This document shows positions 33,229 through 42,530 of a stretch of DNA of 64,000 bases, one piece after another. Made by a program: the position numbers and the translations under genes. The stretch covers positions 1-64,000 of the forward strand of contig JACPKY010000001.1 in the NCBI GenBank assembly GCA_016186795.1. The letters run 5' to 3'. How positions within the stretch are numbered: the stretch's first letter is position 1; every line of letters begins with the position of its first letter. Source of the DNA: Candidatus Gottesmanbacteria bacterium. Its GTDB lineage: Bacteria > Patescibacteria > Microgenomatia > 2-02-FULL-39-11. Under the pieces are notes generated by a model. It saw only the letters and a program-made list of their open reading frames with translations. It did not search any database and was not told the origin of the DNA.

Positions 33229-34306
33229 GTTGATATACCCCGTTTTCATTTTTCACCGCTCCATTTAGCTCCATACGCGTAAGCACCTCTGCGATTTTAC
33301 TTGCTGGTATGCCCATTCTTTGAACCAATGTGTCAAAAAGAAGTTGTTCGTAGCTTAGAAGTTCGAGAATTTTTTGCTCAACTGCATCTTCTGAACCTTT
33401 CTTTCCCATCACTTGAGGGTGAAACGAAATTCTTAACTGCGTCAAAATATCTTCGGCGGAGGTTGTAACGTACGCACCATCTTTCATAAGTTTTAAGGGG
33501 CCTTGGGAATTAATTGTGTTAATTGGCCCAGGGACTGCAAATACTTCTCTCCCTTGTTCGGCAGCAAATCCTGCAGTAATGAGTGATCCGCTATTTTCGG
33601 CTCCTTCTGTTACCACCACTGCCAGTGATAATCCACTTATAATTCTGTTTCGTGCAGGAAATGTTCCTTTCTCCGCATACCTGCCGGGTGGATATTCACT
33701 TACAACAACGCCAGATTCTTTCACGATACGCCAATAGAGCGTTGTATTGGTGACAGGATGAATAATATCAACACCGCATCCCAACACAGCAATCGTCCAA
33801 CCACTATTTTCAATTGCTGTCTTATGAGCAACTGTATCGATCCCATACGCAAGTCCAGAGACGATCGTGCAGCCATTTTGTGAAAGTCCTTGGGTAATTT
33901 TTTCTGTCACAGTTTGTCCATAAGTGGACATTTTTCTCGTACCAACAACTGCGATACAGACCCTCATCTCGGTAAGTCTTTGTACATCTCCACGGATATA
34001 AAGAATAATTGGCGGATCATGAATTTCTTTCAAAAGCTTGGGGTAGAGTTTATCGTGAATAGTCAGTGTCGTAATGTCTTTTTTGATAAGTTCGGATTGA
34101 TAATCTTTCGGGGAAAAGTTTCTACGAAATTCCACGAACTGATCAACTAATTTTTTGCTCAAACCGACAGATAGAAATGTGTCTTTATCTCCATTCCATG
34201 CCTTTTCTGCCGACCCAAAGTAGTCCAATAGAAGTTTAAACCGGTGCGGGCCGATTCCAGGGAAAGCAGAAAATCCAAGAAAATACTTTTTTTCGCTTTC
34301 CTCCAT
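33221..34306 (-). CDS. dprA: DNA processing protein DprA/Smf (361 aa)
   Basis: An N-terminal helix-hairpin-helix-like region (FSAFPGIGPHRFKLLLDYFG) precedes the Rossmann-like DprA core: VGTRKMSTYG, IVSGLAYGIDTVAHK, AVLGCGVDIIHP, FPARNRIISGLS and VVVTEGAENSGSLITA. A winged-helix-like C-terminus follows (LLFDTLVQRMGIPASKIAEVL). DprA loads RecA onto incoming single-stranded DNA during natural transformation. Length and motifs are typical and complete. Confidence 0.95.
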   Translation of the reverse strand: MEESEKKYFLGFSAFPGIGPHRFKLLLDYFGSAEKAWNGDKDTFLSVGLSKKLVDQFVEFRRNFSPKDYQSELIKKDITTLTIHDKLYPKLLKEIHDPPIILYIRGDVQRLTEMRVCIAVVGTRKMSTYGQTVTEKITQGLSQNGCTIVSGLAYGIDTVAHKTAIENSGWTIAVLGCGVDIIHPVTNTTLYWRIVKESGVVVSEYPPGRYAEKGTFPARNRIISGLSLAVVVTEGAENSGSLITAGFAAEQGREVFAVPGPINTINSQGPLKLMKDGAYVTTSAEDILTQLRISFHPQVMGKKGSEDAVEQKILELLSYEQLLFDTLVQRMGIPASKIAEVLTRMELNGAVKNENGVYQLT

Positions 34307-34359
34307 AGCAAATTCTTAAGAAATTTTGCTGAACACAAATTGTATCCATTTATCGGTCA

Positions 34360-36093
34360 TTATCTCTCTCCAAACCATTTTTCTAAAATTCTTTTCGCAA
34401 TTGGGGCTGCAACGTTACTACCTTCTCCACCTGCCTCAACCAACACTGTTACGCTAATTTCAGGATCGGAAACGGGTGCAAAGACCGTAAACCAGGCATG
34501 AGTCCTACCTTTCGGATCACCAAATTCAGATGTACCGGTTTTACATGCGGTTGGTATTTCAAAAACTGGTTTCCCAGAGGTAGTTGATTCGTACGTCTCC
34601 AAAAAATTAACTCCGTCAATTTTTAACTTTTCACTTTGCACTTTAAACTTAAACAGTGGCCATCCAGTTCCTCCAGGACTGCAGGCTTGTTTCATGCCTT
34701 CCCGAATAAGAGCAAGTACTTTCGGACTAATACCAAGATCTTGACAGCTACCTTTATCCGTTTTCACAGTATGCGGTCGGCATAGCTTTCCGGAACTTGC
34801 AACAATATTTGTCCACGTGTTTACCTGAAGGGGGGTAGCCAAAATATCACCTTGACCGATCGCTACATGGTAAGTATTACCAAGATACCATGGTTGCCCA
34901 CGCTCCTTTTGTACCCAGGAAGGATCAGGCATTAGTCCCACTTCCTCACCATCAATATCAATCCCCAGACGGCTTCCCATTGCCATTTTTTTGGCAAAGT
35001 CTGCAAGTTTTTCTATTCCGAGTTCCTCTCCAACTTTGTAAAAGAATATATCATTGGACCGTCTTATTGCTTTGACAATATCGACCATTCCTTCCGTTTT
35101 TCCATATTGGTTAAAGTACCAGTTACCAAAAGAAAATTCTCCAACTTTTAAGACTCCGGTGTCTTCGATTTTCGTATTCTCATCAACTACCCCATACGTC
35201 AAGGCGGCTAAAGCCGTAATTATCTTAAAGGTTGAACCAGGAGGATATTGTCCAGAAATCGCTCGGTTAAAAAGAGGAGTTTTGGGGTTTTGAAAAATCG
35301 CATCAAGTTGATTTCCACTTATGAAAGCGTTTGGATCATATGCCGGCGATGAAAATAAAAGAAGTACTTCACCGCTTTTTGGATTTGTGGCAATAACAGC
35401 GCCTGTTTTCCCTTCAAGAGTTTCAGCTGCTATTTTTTGCAGTCGACTGTCGATACTTAATACGAGAGGTTTCCCTGGTATTGGATCGATTTTTCCTAAG
35501 GTTCTTATTTCATCCCCCAAAGCATCAACTTCAATAAGCTCTTTTCCAGATCGACCTTGCAGAAGTTCATCTTGCGATTTCTCGACGCCTCCCTTCCCCA
35601 CGATATCACCAAGTCTTCGGATATTTCCTTTTTCGGCTTCTAACTCCTCCTTTGTAATCTCGCCTGTATATCCGAGAACGTGGGAGGTAACTTCTCCAAA
35701 CGGGTAATAACGGGTAACGCTTGTTCTAACTATCGAAGATGCTGTAGCTGGTTTTGTTTCAAAGAAATGTTCTCCGGATGAGGTGATAAACTCTGGAATA
35801 TTTCGAACTAAGGGGATATTGTTCCTATCATAGATGATTCCGCGTGGGGCCGTAATTTTCACTTCCCGAATACGATTTCCTTCACTTAAACCTCGAAACT
35901 TATGTCCCTCAAGAAGGGTCAAAAATATCAAACGGAAAAAAAGAATAAGAAAAAAAATGGCAACACATACTGTGAGAATAATAAACCTATGAGAAAACTG
36001 CCATGACTGACTATCGAAATAGTGTCTTGATGATTTTCGTGTGGATGTTGACGCGATTCCTTCAGAGAACACTGTTCCAAGAAAATTCTGCAT
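34360..36093 (-). CDS. mrdA: Penicillin-binding protein 2, elongasome transpeptidase (577 aa)
   Basis: One N-terminal membrane segment (about residues 36-60), a dimerisation domain beginning APRGIIYDRN, and a transpeptidase domain. Catalytic motifs: Ser near residue 286 in PGSTFKI (SxxK), RRSNDIFFYKVG (SxN) and ACKTGTSE (KTG). It cross-links peptidoglycan during cell elongation. It follows mreD by 9 nt and ends the mreB-mreC-mreD-mrdA operon. No rodA lies in the window. The pbp2 call rather than pbp3 rests on the mre context. Confidence 0.93.
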   Translation of the reverse strand: MQNFLGTVFSEGIASTSTRKSSRHYFDSQSWQFSHRFIILTVCVAIFFLILFFRLIFLTLLEGHKFRGLSEGNRIREVKITAPRGIIYDRNNIPLVRNIPEFITSSGEHFFETKPATASSIVRTSVTRYYPFGEVTSHVLGYTGEITKEELEAEKGNIRRLGDIVGKGGVEKSQDELLQGRSGKELIEVDALGDEIRTLGKIDPIPGKPLVLSIDSRLQKIAAETLEGKTGAVIATNPKSGEVLLLFSSPAYDPNAFISGNQLDAIFQNPKTPLFNRAISGQYPPGSTFKIITALAALTYGVVDENTKIEDTGVLKVGEFSFGNWYFNQYGKTEGMVDIVKAIRRSNDIFFYKVGEELGIEKLADFAKKMAMGSRLGIDIDGEEVGLMPDPSWVQKERGQPWYLGNTYHVAIGQGDILATPLQVNTWTNIVASSGKLCRPHTVKTDKGSCQDLGISPKVLALIREGMKQACSPGGTGWPLFKFKVQSEKLKIDGVNFLETYESTTSGKPVFEIPTACKTGTSEFGDPKGRTHAWFTVFAPVSDPEISVTVLVEAGGEGSNVAAPIAKRILEKWFGER

Positions 36094-36102
36094 TGTCCGT
36101 TT

Positions 36103-36528
36103 TTATAGTGAGAGTCGTCTCTCTCTCCCGAATCGTTTTAATACGTACTTGAGCGTGAAAAGAAACACACTACCAATCACGATAACTTCAATAAAGTAAA
36201 GAACATGCAAAGATTTATAGAAGAGAAAACTGTAAAAAACCGTCGCTCCAAAAAGATAAAGAAGTTGGAAGAATTTATTTTGAAATTGTACTTTCTTGCT
36301 ATATCTGGTGAGAAGAAAAAGAGTAGCGAGAAAATAAATACTCGACACTCCAATATATCTCATGGAAAAAAAGTCAAGGAGTAGGCCTCCCAAAAGCGCA
36401 ATGAGCGCCGTCTCCTCGATACCCGAAACTGCAAAAATAAGAATAGTTACCAGCGTCAAAGGAAAAGGAAAAAGTGTCGCCTCAAGAAGAATACTCATAC
36501 CGATAACGAATAGAAGAAAAAGTTTCAT
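36103..36528 (-). CDS. mreD: Rod shape-determining protein MreD (141 aa)
   Basis: Four to five membrane segments with the MreD-like start (MKLFLLFVIGMSILLEATLF) and LGGLLLDFFSMRYIGVSSIYF. The sequence is little conserved in this family; the call rests on topology, size and position between mreC (4-nt ATGA overlap) and the PBP2 gene. It bridges MreC and the membrane part of the elongasome. Confidence 0.85.
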   Translation of the reverse strand: MKLFLLFVIGMSILLEATLFPFPLTLVTILIFAVSGIEETALIALLGGLLLDFFSMRYIGVSSIYFLATLFLLTRYSKKVQFQNKFFQLLYLFGATVFYSFLFYKSLHVLYFIEVIVIGSVFLFTLKYVLKRFGRERRLSL

Positions 36529-37286
36529 TGCGTCAAAATGACAAATACCGTTACTTCCCGCTTATAGTCCAGCGTAGGAATAATTGCTGCCTGTTTATAG
36601 ACGGAAGAATCATCTGCATTGATATGTGCCGTTTTCCCGATAAGGAGATTTGGAGGAAAACCCTCTTCCCCACTTGTTATAACGGTGTCATCCTGAAACA
36701 ATGGATCCTTTTGCAAAACAGTATTCAATGATAGTGTTCCTGATGCTCCTCCGACAATCCCTCGAGTCTCACGGGATGTTTTGGCAGGAATTGCCGATTC
36801 AATATCTGTTGGGAGAAGAATCAAACTTCGATGCGTTTCAACCTGCAAAACTTTTCCAATCAAGACATTCCCATCAACAACCGTCATACCAACTTTTATA
36901 CCACTTTCTAATCCTTTATCAATCTCCATATACCGTGAAATAGATACTACCGTTGCCGGAACAAATGAATAAGAAGGAGAAAGCGGTGCTTCAAGTTGCC
37001 TGCGAAGCGACTCGTTTTCGGCAATTACTTGCCGCATTCTCTCAGATAAATCAACTGTGTCACTTTTCAGTCGATCTCGCTCTTTTATCACCTCGGAAAT
37101 CTGTGAGTAGGAAAAAATGAGCGTTCCAAAATTACCAAGGGAGTGTGAGACGGAAAATACAGCGCGCTTCGTTATCTGTGGAATGAATGCAAGAGGATCT
37201 TTTACAAAGACCAATATCCCAAAAAAATCCAAGGCAAAAATAAAAAGTGCAATACCAATATAGAAGTGGATACGTGTTGCGTGCAT
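36525..37286 (-). CDS. mreC: Rod shape-determining protein MreC (253 aa)
   Basis: An N-terminal membrane segment (residues about 8-28), a coiled coil (ISEVIKERDRLKSDTVDLSE), then the beta-rich MreC domain (ATVVSISRYMEIDKGLESGI, VGMTVVDGNVLIGKVL, SGEEGFPPNLLIG). It acts outside the membrane linking PBP2 and MreD. It starts 7 nt after mreB. Confidence 0.92.
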   Translation of the reverse strand: MHATRIHFYIGIALFIFALDFFGILVFVKDPLAFIPQITKRAVFSVSHSLGNFGTLIFSYSQISEVIKERDRLKSDTVDLSERMRQVIAENESLRRQLEAPLSPSYSFVPATVVSISRYMEIDKGLESGIKVGMTVVDGNVLIGKVLQVETHRSLILLPTDIESAIPAKTSRETRGIVGGASGTLSLNTVLQKDPLFQDDTVITSGEEGFPPNLLIGKTAHINADDSSVYKQAAIIPTLDYKREVTVFVILTQ

Positions 37287-37292
37287 GGGAAT

Positions 37293-38348
37293 TTATTTTA
37301 TCAACCCTCCTGTTACTCTCACTTTTTCCAACAGTTTATCATTTTCCAATACCAAAGCTGCCCCCCGAACGACACACGTGAGTGGATCATCGACAACCCA
37401 CACCGGCATTCTCGTTGCCTCAGCAATCACTTTATCGATTCCCAAAAGTTGTGCTCCACCCCCAGAGAGTGCTATTCCCTGTTCTAATACATCACCGATA
37501 AGCTCAGGGGGAATCTCCTCAACAGTCTCATTAATTTTTTCTATGATTTGATTTACAACAGGTGCAATTGCTTCTCGAACCTCACTTGAACTTAATTTCA
37601 CTGATTTTGGGAGTCCGCTTTCCAGATCTCGACCGCGAACAACTGCATATTTTTCCTCTCTTGGCGAGAACGAAATACTCCCAATGGTCATCTTGACGTT
37701 TTCGGCTGAAGCAACTCCCAAAAGAAGTGAGTGTTTGAGTCGAACAAAGGATATGATTGCTTCATCCATCTCATCTCCGGCAATCCGAAGAGATTTATTC
37801 AGAACAATTCCGCCGAGTGAAATGACGGCAATTTCTGTTGTCCCACCTCCAAAATCAATAACCATGTTGCCTTTCGCTTCATCGATTGGCAGCTTCGCGC
37901 CAAGGGCTGCAGCCATAGGCTCCTCAATCAAAAATGCTGCACGGGCGCCAGCGGAAAGAGCAGCGTCTTGGACGGCTCTTCTCTCTACCTCGGTCACACC
38001 CGATGGAATTCCAACAACCACTTTTGGACGAGGAATTGTGGGAACAATAAATTGTTTATCCTCATGGACGAGTGAAATATAATGTGCAAGCATAGCAAGT
38101 GTTCCGTCAAAATCGGCAATGACACCGTCTTTGAGTGGTCTGAAAGCCTCAATTTGTGAAGGAGTCTTCCCTACCATTCTTTTCGCCTCACTCCCAATAG
38201 CTAAAATCTTTTTGGTTTTTTTGTGACGAGCTACCACTGATGGTTCTCGAATGGCAATTCCCTTCCCGGAAACATAGACGAGCGTATTTGCAGTACCAAG
38301 ATCTATAGCTAAATCATGGCTGAAAAGTCCAAAAAAGAAGTCGAGCAT
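37293..38348 (-). CDS. mreB: Actin-like rod-shape protein MreB (351 aa)
   Basis: The ATP-binding actin motifs are complete: DLAIDLGTANTLVYV (phosphate 1), MVIDFGGGTTEIAVISL (phosphate 2) and LSGGGAQLLGIDKVI (adenosine). An N-terminal hydrophobic MLDFFFGLF can serve as the membrane-binding helix. I start at the ATG at 38348; a start 20 codons upstream gives an extension not usual for MreB. It heads the mre operon and suggests a rod-shaped cell or ordered wall growth. Confidence 0.96.
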   Translation of the reverse strand: MLDFFFGLFSHDLAIDLGTANTLVYVSGKGIAIREPSVVARHKKTKKILAIGSEAKRMVGKTPSQIEAFRPLKDGVIADFDGTLAMLAHYISLVHEDKQFIVPTIPRPKVVVGIPSGVTEVERRAVQDAALSAGARAAFLIEEPMAAALGAKLPIDEAKGNMVIDFGGGTTEIAVISLGGIVLNKSLRIAGDEMDEAIISFVRLKHSLLLGVASAENVKMTIGSISFSPREEKYAVVRGRDLESGLPKSVKLSSSEVREAIAPVVNQIIEKINETVEEIPPELIGDVLEQGIALSGGGAQLLGIDKVIAEATRMPVWVVDDPLTCVVRGAALVLENDKLLEKVRVTGGLIK

Positions 38349-38451
38349 AAACGAACCTATTGTAACAGAGACAAATTTCCTTCGAAAGAGAGAATTCTCA
38401 CTCTTCACTTGTCATTCCTACTTTGCTACACTACAAACCTGTCAAGTAGTA

Positions 38452-39831
38452 ATGATCAAAGAAATTGCTCAAACGGTGGGAAGAGTTTACGCTGACGTGA
38501 GATACGGAGTACTCCCTCCTACCACAGCCGTTTTTCACCGTGAAACAACTCCTTCCGATCTTGCCATAATTAGAAATACGCTTCTTGAACACCCTCAGTT
38601 GAGTTCCGTTATCACAAGGCGTTTCAGTAGGCTTAAGGAAGGGGCACTCATTGAAATTACTCAACCATCCCCTGAAGTAGAGGATCTCATCCGCTTTTTT
38701 GCTCCCCCGCCTCCATATCTGTACTTTGAAGGGAAATCTCCAGCAAAACTGTTTCTTGAATATTGGCAAGATCGCCAAAAAACCGATTTACCTCCTCCCA
38801 TTAATGATACTTTCCCATTTGCATCTCAAACGCAAGAATTTCTTGCAAGAATGTGGGTAGATTTTGCCTCCTTCCAAATGCAACCAGATGGAGATCTACC
38901 AATTCAATCAACATTTCCGCAAGAGTCAAAGCGACAAGAAATGTGGCTGCGCTTTTCCCAAAATTACAAATGGGCAACGCGTGCCATTCTTGCCGGATTT
39001 GGAACTGACATACGAAGGACAGGAGAAGGAAAAGCCCTCCACTCTCTCCGAACACATGAGCGGGTAAAAAGCGATCCAATTAGCGAAATTATGCAAAATA
39101 ACTGGATTGTCTATACTGCGCTTCTTGCAAGTATTCTCCATGATGCACCGGAAGATCTCGAAAATTTCAGAATTACGAAATCCGAAAAACCACAGGAATA
39201 CCTGATACAGTTTACTAAAAACAGAAAAGATATGGCTTTCCCTTTACTTCTATCGACCCAAGAATTTACTCTCCTTCAAATGCAGCTTGATGCACTCACC
39301 ACTCCCAAAGAGCTCGATACTCAACCTGAAGAACAAAAGACGCAAGAACAATTTCGTCATCTGAAACGAATGATAAGAAAAATTCATATCAAGTTTAAAC
39401 AAGATGGAGTGCTTGCTTCCTATGTTACCTTACTCATTAAATTTGCAGATAGGGTAGACAATCTCTGTACTTACTATGTCCCGAAAGAAGGAAGCGATAT
39501 CGTTATTGATCTCCGGGCAAAACTCCACGAAAGCGTCAGATTTTTTAAAGACTTGGAGAATCTTGCCAAAAAATTCCGCAAGGAACTTGTTTCGAACAAA
39601 TCCGAAAAGATATTTCACTTCTCAGATTCGGTCATCAATTTCTGTCGGTATCTTCTCCTTGGTGGAAACTACCAAGAGTTATTTGGAAACGAACTAAGGA
39701 GATTTAGGGAGATGCGTGAAAAACTCGATGAGAATACGCAAGCAATTATTGATAAAAATTTTCTGATCCCTATGATATTCCCTGCTGGAAAATTGAAACC
39801 TGGTCTTATCTATAAAATACCGGAGGAGTAG
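38452..39831 (+). CDS. HD-domain protein, degenerate SpoT-hydrolase-like (459 aa)
   Basis: The central part resembles the hydrolase domain of RelA/SpoT: SLRTHERV (possible first His), LLASILHDAPEDLENF (HD followed by ED) and LIKFADRVDNLCTYYV (like KLADRLHNLRT). The N-terminal 170 residues are unrecognised, and no synthetase, TGS or ACT domain is seen. It could hydrolyse (p)ppGpp or another nucleotide. The gene is divergent from mreB and 44 nt upstream of the O-antigen-ligase-like gene. A larger relative lies at 54609-56879. Confidence 0.65.
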   Translation: MIKEIAQTVGRVYADVRYGVLPPTTAVFHRETTPSDLAIIRNTLLEHPQLSSVITRRFSRLKEGALIEITQPSPEVEDLIRFFAPPPPYLYFEGKSPAKLFLEYWQDRQKTDLPPPINDTFPFASQTQEFLARMWVDFASFQMQPDGDLPIQSTFPQESKRQEMWLRFSQNYKWATRAILAGFGTDIRRTGEGKALHSLRTHERVKSDPISEIMQNNWIVYTALLASILHDAPEDLENFRITKSEKPQEYLIQFTKNRKDMAFPLLLSTQEFTLLQMQLDALTTPKELDTQPEEQKTQEQFRHLKRMIRKIHIKFKQDGVLASYVTLLIKFADRVDNLCTYYVPKEGSDIVIDLRAKLHESVRFFKDLENLAKKFRKELVSNKSEKIFHFSDSVINFCRYLLLGGNYQELFGNELRRFREMREKLDENTQAIIDKNFLIPMIFPAGKLKPGLIYKIPEE

Positions 39832-39863
39832 AAAGAATAATTCTCATTTATGCCTATTTCCTG

Positions 39864-39869
39864 TACAAT
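39864..39869 (+). promoter_or_regulatory. -10 box giving a leaderless start
   Basis: TACAAT at 39864-39869 ends 6 nt before the ATG at 39876. The -35 (TTCTCA, 39841-39846) is weak with a 17-nt spacer. Confidence 0.45.
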
Positions 39870-39875
39870 AACAAC

Positions 39876-41972
39876 ATGATGCACCGTATCTGGAATCTCT
39901 CAGACCGACTCATACGGTACTTGTTTTACCTTCTGTTTTTCCTTGTTCCCTTAATCCTGTCACCATTAAACTACGAGTTGTTTGAGTATAACAAGATGAT
40001 GGTGACATATGCCATAACGGTCGTCATTGTAAGCGCATGGGCCGTAAAAATGATTACGGGCTCTGGATGGAATATCAGGCGTACCCCCCTTGATATCCCT
40101 CTTACCCTTTTTCTTTTCTCCCAAATTGTTTCAACTCTCTTTTCTATTGATCCACACGTGTCTTTCTGGGGTTACTACAGTCGGTTTAATGGAGGCCTTC
40201 TTTCTACTATATCGTATATCCTTCTTTACTATGCGTTTGTATCTAACTTTCCCAAAAAAAACATCCATGTACTTCTTACCTCCATTCTTTCTTCTGCGGT
40301 TCTTGTTTCTCTCTATGCCATTTTGGAGCACTTCGGAATAGATCGCGACCTCTGGGTACAAGACGTACAAAATAGAGTCTTCTCAACACTCGGACAACCA
40401 AACTGGCTTGCGGCCTACCTTGTCACACTTATTCCTATGACGATAATACTTAGTGTCAATTCACTCGCAAAGGGTACCTTTTTATTTCGCTTCCTTGAAT
40501 ATGGAGTGTATCTTATCCTTACTCTCCTTTTTACCACTGCCCTCCTCTATACCAAATCCCGCTCGGGAATTATTGCATTTTTTTGTGTACTCGCCATCCT
40601 AACTGCATTTTTCCTCTTCCAAAAAGAGCAACGGGTCAAACGGGGTATGATGCTTATTGTTACCTCACTACTTGTTTTGGTCTATACAATTGGGACACCG
40701 TTTGAACAGCTAAAAATACTTTCACTTTCCTCGCTTCCATTTTTCAAGTCTTCAAACCAACAAGAATACCAAATCCCTGTCAATTCCTCTTCATCTCTAA
40801 TTGAGATAGGCATTACCGGATCGGGAACAATAAGAAAAATTGTCTGGAAGGGAGCTATTGATATTTTTAAAAACAATCCTTTGATTGGAACTGGAGTTGA
40901 AACGTTTGCCCAAAGTTACTATCAGTATCGACCTGCCGAACATAATATGACGTCAGAATGGGATTTCTTATACAACAAAGCCCATAATGAATACCTGAAT
41001 TTTGCTGCTACCTCTGGAATATTTGGTCTCGGATCATATACCCTTTTTATCCTTCTAACACTCATCATTTTTGCCAAAAGAATCCTAGCAGAAGTCAGTG
41101 GAGTGAAAAATTTAAAAAGTCCCGAGAGGTTCATCCTTGGAGTCGCCTGTGGATGGATGTCGATTCTTATAACGAACTTTTTCGGTTTTTCTGTCGTAAT
41201 CGTCCAACTCTTCTTCTTTCTTCTTCCAGCAATGCTTTTTCTTCCTTCTGAAGACGATTCCCCCGTTGAAACAAAAAAAAGTGCGGGGGGGGTATTTCGT
41301 GGAATACTTCTGCTACTCACCTTCGCTTTGACAACATTTCTCCTCTTTACCCTTGCAAAATACTGGTATGCAGATGTTCTGTTTGCGCAAGGGTATCATC
41401 TTTCACGAAATCAAGAATATCTCGATGCGTATAAGTATTTGCAAAGCGCACTTATCCTAAATAAAAGCGAACCTTTTTACTACGACGAAATTGCGCATCC
41501 TATTTCACAACTTGCGGTCATTCTGACCGATGAGAAAAAAGCATCAGAGGCCGGATATCTGACGGAAGAAGCTATCGCTGCAAGTGATATAGCTCTTTCC
41601 ATATCTCCCAAAAATGTGAATTTTTGGAAAACGCGCACCCGGGTCATGTATACGCTTACTGCAGTCGACCCGAAGTATCTCGATTTGGCAATTGATGCAC
41701 TTTTAAAAGCGCAGATTCTTTCTCCAACCGATCCGAAAATCACCTATAATTTAGGCCTCCTGTATGATCAAAAAGGAGAGACGGAGAAAGCAATTTCCCT
41801 TTTAAACGAAACAATAATTTTAAAACCTGACTACCGCGATGCGTATATCGCACTGGCATATTTCTACGAAAAGGAAAAGAATATCCCAAAGGCGAAAGAG
41901 ACTCTCCAGTTTATTCTGAACCATATTGCGTCCTCAGATAGCGAGGCGATAAAAAAATTGAAAGAATTATGA
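39876..41972 (+). CDS. O-antigen ligase/polymerase-like membrane protein with C-terminal TPRs (698 aa)
   Basis: About 11-12 membrane segments fill residues 10-470. The central loop has a Wzy_C-type pattern (NRVFSTLGQPNWLAAYLV, and YTKSRSGIIAF, then NPLIGTGVETF, and KAHNEYLNFAATSGIFGLG, with the His of HNEYL typical of WaaL/Wzy ligases). TPR repeats follow from about residue 500 (KITYNLGLLYDQKGETEKAI). The family joins or polymerises lipid-linked glycans outside the membrane; some members glycosylate proteins. The start codon lies 6 nt after a -10 box. It overlaps def by ATGA. Confidence 0.85.
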   Translation: MMHRIWNLSDRLIRYLFYLLFFLVPLILSPLNYELFEYNKMMVTYAITVVIVSAWAVKMITGSGWNIRRTPLDIPLTLFLFSQIVSTLFSIDPHVSFWGYYSRFNGGLLSTISYILLYYAFVSNFPKKNIHVLLTSILSSAVLVSLYAILEHFGIDRDLWVQDVQNRVFSTLGQPNWLAAYLVTLIPMTIILSVNSLAKGTFLFRFLEYGVYLILTLLFTTALLYTKSRSGIIAFFCVLAILTAFFLFQKEQRVKRGMMLIVTSLLVLVYTIGTPFEQLKILSLSSLPFFKSSNQQEYQIPVNSSSSLIEIGITGSGTIRKIVWKGAIDIFKNNPLIGTGVETFAQSYYQYRPAEHNMTSEWDFLYNKAHNEYLNFAATSGIFGLGSYTLFILLTLIIFAKRILAEVSGVKNLKSPERFILGVACGWMSILITNFFGFSVVIVQLFFFLLPAMLFLPSEDDSPVETKKSAGGVFRGILLLLTFALTTFLLFTLAKYWYADVLFAQGYHLSRNQEYLDAYKYLQSALILNKSEPFYYDEIAHPISQLAVILTDEKKASEAGYLTEEAIAASDIALSISPKNVNFWKTRTRVMYTLTAVDPKYLDLAIDALLKAQILSPTDPKITYNLGLLYDQKGETEKAISLLNETIILKPDYRDAYIALAYFYEKEKNIPKAKETLQFILNHIASSDSEAIKKLKEL

Positions 41973-42526
41973 TCGTAACCGTTCCTAATCCAGTACTTAC
42001 TACACCGGCAAAACCTGTAACTTCGATCGACAGAAAGACTATTGGAATTGTGGAACAGATGAAAAAGGAACTTGAGTCACAAGATAATCCCAGAGGAGTA
42101 GGACTTGCGGCACCTCAAATTGGAGTATCATTACAAATCTTTCTCACAAAACCCACAGAAAGTTCTCCCATTGAAGTGTACTTCAACCCAAAAATCGTGT
42201 GGACCTCCCTTTCCAAAAGCGAAATTATCAGAAAAGGTGAAGGGAAATCGCTACGGAAAGAGAAACGGTTAGAAGGATGTCTGTCTATCCCCAATATCTG
42301 GGGACAGCTGAAACGTCCTATTAAGGTTCGACTCTCTTACATGGATATTGAGGGGATTGGCAGAGAAAAAGAATTCGAGGGGTTTTTAGCAACACTCATT
42401 CAGCATGAAACCGATCACCTTGCGGGAATCCTCTTTACTCGGCGAATTTTGGAGCAGAATGGAAAGCTTTTTCGGATTGAGGAAGATGAAAAGGGGGAAG
42501 AAAAACTCGTACCAGTGGAATTGTAA
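41969..42526 (+). CDS. def: Peptide deformylase (185 aa)
   Basis: The three deformylase motifs are present: GVGLAAPQIG (residues about 43-52), EGCLS with metal ligand Cys104, and QHETDHLAG with His146, Glu147 and His150. It removes the formyl group from nascent N-terminal Met. It overlaps the ligase-like gene by 4 nt and precedes fmt by 4 nt, the usual def-fmt pairing. The insertion SKSEIIRKGEGKSLRKEK before motif 2 is slightly longer than in common enzymes. Confidence 0.96.
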   Translation: MIVTVPNPVLTTPAKPVTSIDRKTIGIVEQMKKELESQDNPRGVGLAAPQIGVSLQIFLTKPTESSPIEVYFNPKIVWTSLSKSEIIRKGEGKSLRKEKRLEGCLSIPNIWGQLKRPIKVRLSYMDIEGIGREKEFEGFLATLIQHETDHLAGILFTRRILEQNGKLFRIEEDEKGEEKLVPVEL

Positions 42527-42530
42527 TACT